From positions 21,260 through 85,259 of the forward strand of contig NZ_JAMTCK010000013.1 of assembly GCF_024171785.1 (NCBI RefSeq): a stretch of 64,000 bases of DNA. The letters run 5' to 3'. How positions within the stretch are numbered: position 1 is the stretch's first letter; each line of letters opens with the position of its first letter. Of this stretch, positions 58,640-64,000 are shown piece after piece. The position numbers and the translations under genes were made by a program. This DNA is from Goodfellowiella coeruleoviolacea (GTDB taxonomy: Bacteria > Actinomycetota > Actinomycetes > Mycobacteriales > Pseudonocardiaceae). The notes under the pieces were generated by a model. It was not told where the DNA came from, searched no databases, and worked only from the letters and a program-made list of their open reading frames with translations.

Positions 58640-59926
58640 ATGACCAACGCGCTCGTCTCCCGCGGTGCCCGGCACGGCCGCGGCCGGCTCCTCGGCCTGG
58701 TGGCCGCCGGACTGCTGGCCACCGGACTCGTCTCCCCCACCACCGCCACCGCCGCTCCCACCCCACCCACCGGTACGGCCCTGCGGGAGGTGATGTTCGT
58801 GGGCAACAACTGGGACGGCACCGCGGACGTCATCGCCTCCAGCGGGGACTTCGCCCGGATCGGCCGGGTGAACATCATCCCGGACAAGGCGGAGCGGCTG
58901 TGGGAGATCTACCTCGACCCGATCAAGCTGGCCTTCTTCCTGGGCATCCGGTTCGGCCCCGGTGAGGGCCACGACCAGTTCGTCGACGACATGTACACCA
59001 CCCCGGACGGCTCGGCCGTGGTGGCGTCCCGCCCCAGTTTCGCCGACGTGGTGTCCATCGACCTGGCCACCGGGCGCGTGCGGTGGCGCTTCCCGGTGTC
59101 CGGGTTCCGCTCCGACCACATGGCGGTGTCCCCGGACGGGCGGCGGGTCGCGGTCTCGGCGTCCACGTCCAACACCGTGCACGTGCTGGACATCGAGACC
59201 GGCGCGGAGGTCGGGTCCTTCCGGGCCGGGGACAAGCCGCACGAGAACGTGTTCACCGACAACGGCAGGTACCTGTGGAACATGTCGATCGGTGAGGTCA
59301 ACACCGATCTGGACGACCCGGCCCTGGACTTCACCAAGGGCGACCGGCACATCACCGTGGTCGACACGGCGACCTTCACGCAGGCCAGGGTGATCGACAT
59401 GCGGCCGCGGCTGGACGCCTTCGGCCGGTCCGACCTGTCCGACGCCGTGCGCCCGGTGGCGTTCACCCCGGACGAGTCCACGCTCTACTTCCAGGTGTCG
59501 TTCTTCAACGGTTTCCTGGAGTACGACGTGGCCACCGACCGGATCACCCGGCTCAAGACGCTGCCCAAGAATCCCGGCACCAGCGATGACCGCACCACGT
59601 TCGTCAACGACTCCCGCCACCACGGCATGTCGATGAGCCCGGCGGGCGACAAGCTCTGCATCGCCGGCACCATGGACGACTACGCCACCGTCGTCGACCG
59701 CGCCACCCTGACCGAGGGCCCGCTGGTGCCGGCGGCCAAGCCCTACTGGGCCACGGTCAGCGGGGACGGCCGCAGCTGCGTGATCTCGGAGAGCGGCGCC
59801 GACCAGGTGACCGCCATCGACTTCGCCACCGGCCGCAGGACCGTCTCGGTGCCCGTCGGCGACCACCCCCAGCGGGTCCGGATCGGCCACGTGCCCACCG
59901 CCTGGACCGGCCCGGCGACCCGCTGA
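58640..59926 (+). CDS. Secreted YncE-like beta-propeller protein
   Basis: 428 residues. Signal peptide RGRLLGLVAAGLLATGLVSPTTATAAP. The mature part has repeated blade motifs: MYTTPDGSAVVASRPSFADVVSIDLATGRV, HMAVSPDGRRVAVSASTSNTVHVLDIETGAEV, FTPDESTLYFQVSFFNGFLEYDVATDRITRL, HHGMSMSPAGDKLCIAGTMDDYATVVDRATL and YWATVSGDGRSCVISESGADQVTAIDFATG. A six/seven-bladed propeller of unknown ligand. A convergent terminator follows. Confidence 0.88.
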   Translation: MTNALVSRGARHGRGRLLGLVAAGLLATGLVSPTTATAAPTPPTGTALREVMFVGNNWDGTADVIASSGDFARIGRVNIIPDKAERLWEIYLDPIKLAFFLGIRFGPGEGHDQFVDDMYTTPDGSAVVASRPSFADVVSIDLATGRVRWRFPVSGFRSDHMAVSPDGRRVAVSASTSNTVHVLDIETGAEVGSFRAGDKPHENVFTDNGRYLWNMSIGEVNTDLDDPALDFTKGDRHITVVDTATFTQARVIDMRPRLDAFGRSDLSDAVRPVAFTPDESTLYFQVSFFNGFLEYDVATDRITRLKTLPKNPGTSDDRTTFVNDSRHHGMSMSPAGDKLCIAGTMDDYATVVDRATLTEGPLVPAAKPYWATVSGDGRSCVISESGADQVTAIDFATGRRTVSVPVGDHPQRVRIGHVPTAWTGPATR

Positions 59927-59940
59927 GACCGACCGGCGGT

Positions 59941-59982
59941 GCTGCCCGTCGTCGTCCGCACGGGCAGGCGGCGACGGGCAGC
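59941..59982. terminator. Bidirectional terminator between convergent genes
   Basis: GCTGCCCGTCG (59941-59951) and CGACGGGCAGC (59972-59982), perfect 11-bp stem with a 20-nt loop that itself can pair, centred in the 75-bp gap between the beta-propeller and FG-GAP genes. Confidence 0.7.
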
Positions 59983-60001
59983 GCTGGTGCGGCCGGCGGG
60001 A

Positions 60002-60649
60002 TCAGCCGCAGCTGGCCGGATCGGTGCTCACCCGCGGGTCACCGTCGGGCACGTTGGTCAGCGTGGTCTTCGAGACCGGGATCGCGGTGGTCTCCCTGAC
60101 CTGGTAGGTGACGCGTTCGCCGGTGTAGACCGGCACGCTCAGGTCCGGGTGCTGCACGCCCAGGGTGACCAGCAGGCGTCCGCTCGGACTGGCCGGCACG
60201 CACTCGTAGCCCGTGCGCTCCCACACACCGCCGCCCTCGTGGAGCTTCAGCGGCTGGCCGTTGGGCGTGGTGAGTTCGCGCAGCGGTGCGACCTCGTCGT
60301 ACTGCCACACGCTGAACGTCGTGGTGTTGGCGCCGACGGCCTCGCTGACCGCCAGTTCCTGCCGGCCGTCGCCGTTGACGTCGGTGACCCTGATCGGCCG
60401 GATGCCCAGGCCGTTCGGCGCGTCCCAGGGGATGCCGGTGTCGACAACGTCGTCCCCGACGGTCACCACCAGGGTTTGCCAGCCGTTGCCCACGTCGGTC
60501 AGGCGCGCGGAGTCCAGCACGCCGTCGCCGTTGAGGTCGGCGCGGACGTCCTGGACGGAGTCCGCGAACGCGGTGCCGAACGGGGCCATGACCAGCGCGG
60601 ACATCGTGACACCCGCGGCGAGGGCCGCGCGGAGGAGCGCACGAGGCAT
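60002..60649 (-). CDS. Secreted FG-GAP/VCBS-like repeat protein
   Basis: 215 residues from ATG 60649 (AAAGGA upstream). Signal peptide RALLRAALAAGVTMSALVMAPFGTAFA. Two calcium-binding FG-GAP motifs: RADLNGDGVLDSARL and RVTDVNGDGRQELAVSE. The rest is beta-rich (TFSVWQYDEVAPL, ERVTYQVRETTAI). Exported, role unknown. Confidence 0.82.
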   Translation of the reverse strand: MPRALLRAALAAGVTMSALVMAPFGTAFADSVQDVRADLNGDGVLDSARLTDVGNGWQTLVVTVGDDVVDTGIPWDAPNGLGIRPIRVTDVNGDGRQELAVSEAVGANTTTFSVWQYDEVAPLRELTTPNGQPLKLHEGGGVWERTGYECVPASPSGRLLVTLGVQHPDLSVPVYTGERVTYQVRETTAIPVSKTTLTNVPDGDPRVSTDPASCG

Positions 60650-61240
60650 GGGAAGTCCTTTCCGGTCGAGCGGGTTCGCCGGTGCGCGGCGGACCCGGCT
60701 CGTGGTGATCTGCTTTCGCTGTGAATGTCGCCGGTGCACCAGGGCGAGTTGCCCGTCGTGACCGTCCCCGCGGTGTACTGATGCTCACCGCAACACCCAC
60801 CCGGTTGCGGCAACCGGCCGGTCCGAATCCGTCCGGAATTCGGCGTGCAATACCCGCATCGCGGCCAGGTGAATCCCTGTTCTGGCGGCACGCCACAATC
60901 CCGACGGCCGCGCCCCGGTCACCTTGACAGTGCGACACCGCTCTGCCACGGTAAGATCATTGTTGGGTCAAGTACAGATGGGGACACGGCCCCGGAAGCA
61001 GTTCGGGACAACGGTTTCACGGGCGCTCCGGGATATCGGAACAGCGGAATTCAACGGGGCGCCCGGTGTTTTTCCGTCCTCGATTCGTTCGTGGTTGTCG
61101 GATGGCTCACCACAATGGGACTTCTGGCGAACAGCGGCGGAATTCCGGGCGGACCGAACACCTGACCAGCGGACCCGACCAACCAGGAACGGGTGGGCGT
61201 CCAGTGGGGTGCCGGCGCGTTCGCGTGGGGAGTTGAGCCG
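60650..61240. other. Long intergenic region before the glycosyltransferase
   Basis: 591 bp without a convincing gene. CCGGTTGC-G-GCAACCGG at 60801-60817 is a perfect operator-like palindrome. TTGACA (60924-60929) and TAAGAT (60952-60957) are good promoter halves but 22 bp apart, too far for a standard promoter. The stretch 60960-61240 is slightly AT-richer and reads open on both strands without an RBS. Confidence 0.45.
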
Positions 61241-62677
61241 ATGAGACTGGGAGTGGTGTCCGGCGACGGACTTCCGGTGAGCGGACTGCTGACGATCTTC
61301 CGCAACGTCCGGGAACTCGGGGTCCGCCACGGTCTGGTCGACCCGTCGGTGCCCGCCGACCTGGGCTACTCGTGGCGCCCGGACAAGGGGCGGTTCTACC
61401 CCGGTGGCGCGGTGGTCGACGGCTACCCGGACTGGCTGCGGGTGATCACCACGCCGCCCACCACCGACCCGGCCGGGCTGCGCCACGAGTGGGAGCGCAT
61501 CCGCACGGCCGTGGCCAACCCGGAGCGGTTGCCCGAGGCCGACCGCGCCCTGCTGCGCCAGCGCGTCGGCGAACTGGCCGAGGTCTATCGGGAGCACTTC
61601 GCCACGTGGCTGCGCGAGCAGGACGTCGACTGGGTGATCGCGATCAACATGACGCTCTCCGACGCCGTGCCGGTCACCGCCGGCCTGCACGCGGCCGTGC
61701 GGGACCGGTTCGGCGCGGGCCGGCACCCGGGCGGCATCGTGTTCTGGGACCACGACCTGTTCGGCTCGTGCGCGATCTTCGAGCACGGCGTGCGGCTGTA
61801 CCCGGCCGCGCCCAACGAGTTCGTTCCGGTCCCCCAGGACAACGGCTACACCAGGTGGGCGGTGGTCTCCGCGGACCTGGCGGCCGAGGCGGCCCGCTAC
61901 CCCACCGACCTGGCGCCGCGGGTGGTGCCGAACGTGCTGCCGCCCGAGGTGCGCGCGCCCCTCACCGACCGGCACCACGAGTTCGCCCGCCAGTGGGGGC
62001 TCGACCTGGACCGGCCGGTGATCCTGTGCCCGGTGAGGGTGTTCCGCGTCAAGGGCGTGGAGCTGTCGGTCGAACTGCTGGGCGCGACCAGTCGGGAGTG
62101 CGAGCGGCGCGGCCTGCCGCGCCCGTACCTGCTGGTGTTCGGCAGCCTGGCCGAGGACCCGGACTACGCCGAGGCGGTGCTGGCCCGGGTCGACGCGCTG
62201 GACCTGGCCGGGGACGTGCTGTTCCTGGACGGCGTGCCGCTGGGCAGCTACCGGGACGGGGCCGGCCGGTGGCGGCTGGACGAGGTCGACCTGCTGCGGC
62301 TGGCCGCGGCCACCAGCGGGATGGTCTTCTTCACCCCGAACACCCCGGACGTGGAGACCGTCGGCCTGGGCCCGGCCCTGGGCTCGCTGGCCCACCTGCC
62401 CACCGCGACCACCGCCTACACCGCGTTCGACCAGGTCTACGGGCCGGACTACCGGGTGTTGCGGGTGGGCGCCAGCGCGGCGGAGCTGCGCCAGGCGGGC
62501 CCGCGGGTGGTGGACGCGCTCACCGACCCGGCCGCCAGGCACCGGGCCGGTGGCGGCGGCGCCAACCTGCGCCGGCTGGCCCAGGTGTTCCCGGTCGAGC
62601 CGTGGCTGGACCTGCTGGCGGAGCTGCACGCGGCCGTGCACCCGGCGGCGACCGCGGTGCGCGGGGAGGCGTCCTAG
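61241..62677 (+). CDS. GT-B-like glycosyltransferase (tentative)
   Basis: 478 residues from ATG 61241 with GGGGAG upstream. N-terminal Rossmann-type [20 protein letters not shown], a linker with [13 protein letters not shown] and [16 protein letters not shown], then the C-terminal domain [21 protein letters not shown] (Arg/Lys of a donor phosphate site) and [20 protein letters not shown]. The latter sits where retaining GT-B enzymes have E-x7-E, but only one Glu is present. Sugar donor and acceptor unknown. The rnhA gene follows after 50 nt on the same strand. Confidence 0.65.
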   Translation: MRLGVVSGDGLPVSGLLTIFRNVRELGVRHGLVDPSVPADLGYSWRPDKGRFYPGGAVVDGYPDWLRVITTPPTTDPAGLRHEWERIRTAVANPERLPEADRALLRQRVGELAEVYREHFATWLREQDVDWVIAINMTLSDAVPVTAGLHAAVRDRFGAGRHPGGIVFWDHDLFGSCAIFEHGVRLYPAAPNEFVPVPQDNGYTRWAVVSADLAAEAARYPTDLAPRVVPNVLPPEVRAPLTDRHHEFARQWGLDLDRPVILCPVRVFRVKGVELSVELLGATSRECERRGLPRPYLLVFGSLAEDPDYAEAVLARVDALDLAGDVLFLDGVPLGSYRDGAGRWRLDEVDLLRLAAATSGMVFFTPNTPDVETVGLGPALGSLAHLPTATTAYTAFDQVYGPDYRVLRVGASAAELRQAGPRVVDALTDPAARHRAGGGGANLRRLAQVFPVEPWLDLLAELHAAVHPAATAVRGEAS

Positions 62678-62727
62678 CGGCTGCCCGGTGACCGCGCGCG
62701 GCGCCGGGCCGTGGGTATGGTCCGGGC

Positions 62728-63249
62728 GTGGCGGACGAGCTGGTCGTGGAGATCTACACCGACGGGGCGTGCAGCGGCAATCCCGGGCCGGGCGGCTGGG
62801 GCGCGCTGCTGCGCTACGGCCAGCACGAGAAGGAGCTGTACGGCGGCGAGCCCGGCACCACGACCAACAACCGGATGGAGCTGATGGCGCCGATCCAGGC
62901 GCTGGAGAGCCTGACGCGGCCGGCGGCGGTGGCGATCTACACGGACAGCACCTACGTGCGCAACGGGGTCACCGCCTGGCTGCCCCGGTGGAAGGCCAAC
63001 GGCTGGCGCACCAGCGGCAAGCAGCCGGTGAAGAACGCCGACCTGTGGCGGCGGCTGGACGCGGCCGCCGGCCGGCACCGGGTGCGCTGGCACTGGGTCA
63101 AGGGCCACGCGGGCCACCCGGACAACGAGCGGGCCGACCGGCTGGCCGTCCGGGGCGCGCGGGAGGCGCTGGCGGCGCGACCGGGCCCGCCGGAGCCACC
63201 GGAGCGGCCGGACGTGGCCGACCTCACCCCGCACCTGTTCTCCTCCTGA
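62728..63249 (+). CDS. rnhA: Ribonuclease HI
   Basis: 173 residues from GTG 62728. RNase HI removes RNA from RNA:DNA hybrids. The catalytic carboxylates are present: Asp12 in [16 protein letters not shown], Glu51 in NNRMELMAP, Asp73 in IYTDSTYV and Asp137 in NERADRLA; His127 is in VKGHAGH. A ~30-residue Pro-rich tail ([20 protein letters not shown]) extends beyond the fold. Confidence 0.96.
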   Translation: MADELVVEIYTDGACSGNPGPGGWGALLRYGQHEKELYGGEPGTTTNNRMELMAPIQALESLTRPAAVAIYTDSTYVRNGVTAWLPRWKANGWRTSGKQPVKNADLWRRLDAAAGRHRVRWHWVKGHAGHPDNERADRLAVRGAREALAARPGPPEPPERPDVADLTPHLFSS

Positions 63250-63503
63250 CGGGGAGCGGCGACCGCGCTGGCGCGGGTCACGCGGGTCAACCTGACCGGG
63301 GTGGTGTCCCGTCTGTTCGGCATGGACACCAGGTGGCGGACGGCGCGCGCGCCGAGCTGGCGGGCGGTGTTGGGCCGGTGGGGCGACTGGCGCGACAAGG
63401 TAACTTGGGCCCGGTGTCGGCCGGTGGCGCGCCCGTGCATGACCCTGCACGACCGCGTCGCGGCGGGGTCGGCTGGTCGCGGATGAGTGGAACGAGGGCG
63501 GAC

Positions 63504-64000
63504 ATGAGTGAGACGACGGTCGACGGCTCGCGCTCGCAGGCACCGGACGGGGGCGCGCGCCCGGCGGTGGCCGACGGCGTGGAACGGGGTGTCGACCGGG
63601 TCGGCGAGCCCGAGCTGCGGCGGCTGCTGGCGGGGCTGACCGCCGTGCGGGACGGCGACTTCGGCAGGCGCCTGCCCGAGGACACCGACGGCGTGCTCGG
63701 CGAGATCGCCACGGTGTTCAACGGCATGGTGGACCAGCTCTCCCGGTTCACCTCCGAGGTGACCAGAGTGGCCAGGGAGGTCGGCACCGAGGGCCGGCTC
63801 GGCGGTCAGGCCGACATCAAGGGGGTGTCCGGGACCTGGCGCGACCTCACCGACTCGGTGAACGCCATGGCCGGCAACCTCACCAACCAGGTCCGCGACA
63901 TCGCCCAGGTGGCCACCGCCGTCGCCAGGGGCGACCTGTCGCAGAAGATCACCGTCGACGTCAAGGGCGAGATCCTCGAACTCAAGAACACCATCAACAC
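63504..64000 (+). CDS. HAMP-repeat sensor kinase, N-terminal part
   Basis: At least 165 residues to the window edge. A polar start [20 protein letters not shown] is followed by consecutive HAMP-like units: [49 protein letters not shown], then [20 protein letters not shown] then [20 protein letters not shown] then [12 protein letters not shown]. This is the start of the large cytosolic hybrid histidine kinases with HAMP arrays found in actinomycetes. No membrane segment precedes the array. A GAGGGCGG lies before the ATG. Confidence 0.85.
   Translation, partial: MSETTVDGSRSQAPDGGARPAVADGVERGVDRVGEPELRRLLAGLTAVRDGDFGRRLPEDTDGVLGEIATVFNGMVDQLSRFTSEVTRVAREVGTEGRLGGQADIKGVSGTWRDLTDSVNAMAGNLTNQVRDIAQVATAVARGDLSQKITVDVKGEILELKNTIN

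Noticed and set aside
60924..60957. TTGACA and TAAGAT as a promoter
   Set aside because: 22-bp spacing is too long for a standard sigma-70 promoter; kept only as a note in the intergenic entry.

Overview
This 64 kb window is high-GC chromosomal DNA from an actinomycete. GTG and TTG starts are common, and there are a mycothiol-dependent-type enzyme, DUF397 and WXG-type proteins, YD-repeat/PA14 proteins and a rifampicin monooxygenase behind a rifamycin-associated element. Together these suggest the Pseudonocardiales (Saccharothrix/Crossiella/Kutzneria-like). That placement is inference; no 16S gene is present.

Layout. 1-1.8 kb: the infC-rpmI-rplT translation operon (minus), with infC starting on a non-canonical AUC, then a DUF1844 gene. 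1.9-9.0 kb: a D-amino-acid/N-acyl-D-amino-acid utilisation cluster (RidA, IclR regulator, PfkB kinase, zinc/PLP D-serine-dehydratase-like enzyme, N-acyl-D-amino-acid deacylase, GntP permease) around a divergent promoter with palindromes. 9.0-11.3 kb: DUF397, a PfkB kinase and surE.

11.3-25.8 kb: the most unusual region, a visibly AT-richer polymorphic-toxin locus. At its head is a ~2,080-residue secreted YD-repeat/PA14 (Rhs/WapA-type) protein with a 146-residue C-terminal tip resembling a GIY-YIG nuclease, followed by a GTGA-coupled candidate immunity gene. Downstream lie two copies of a five-gene membrane/lipoprotein/PH-domain cassette: the copy next to the active toxin is mostly intact, the distal copy is decaying. 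Between them are two displaced Rhs core remnants, one still carrying a toxin-like tip with its own candidate immunity gene. A second 200-bp copy of the surE 3' end sits at the junction, so the array appears to have grown by a tandem duplication anchored in surE.

26-36.4 kb: a secreted SGNH hydrolase; a non-coding stretch with two DnaA boxes and tandem repeats; a polytopic membrane protein; uvrA with a LexA box; an MHS-type MFS transporter; a mycothiol-dependent-type enzyme; an acyltransferase-3 protein; an MBL-fold hydrolase. 36.5-46.6 kb: an accessory stretch rich in gene remnants (HTH gene, CoiA-like nuclease, zinc-ribbon tail, enoyl-CoA hydratase, MBL tail) around a 1,599-residue WXG-type toxin with a C-terminal PD-(D/E)xK-like nuclease and no obvious immunity gene. 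A SDR gene and a divergent TetR gene share two long palindromes, followed by a Phd-VapC toxin-antitoxin pair.

46.7-54.5 kb: a truncated amidohydrolase, a Sel1/TPR protein overlapping an NB-ARC/TPR STAND ATPase, then MerR, alpha/beta hydrolase and rox on the minus strand, with a MerR-type palindrome before the hydrolase and a rifamycin-associated element before rox. 54.8-64 kb: a small secreted protein, a LysR/SDR divergent pair, a PucR regulator opposite a secreted beta-propeller protein, an FG-GAP-like secreted protein, a GT-B-like glycosyltransferase, RNase HI and the start of a HAMP-repeat sensor kinase. I see no tRNA, rRNA or CRISPR.
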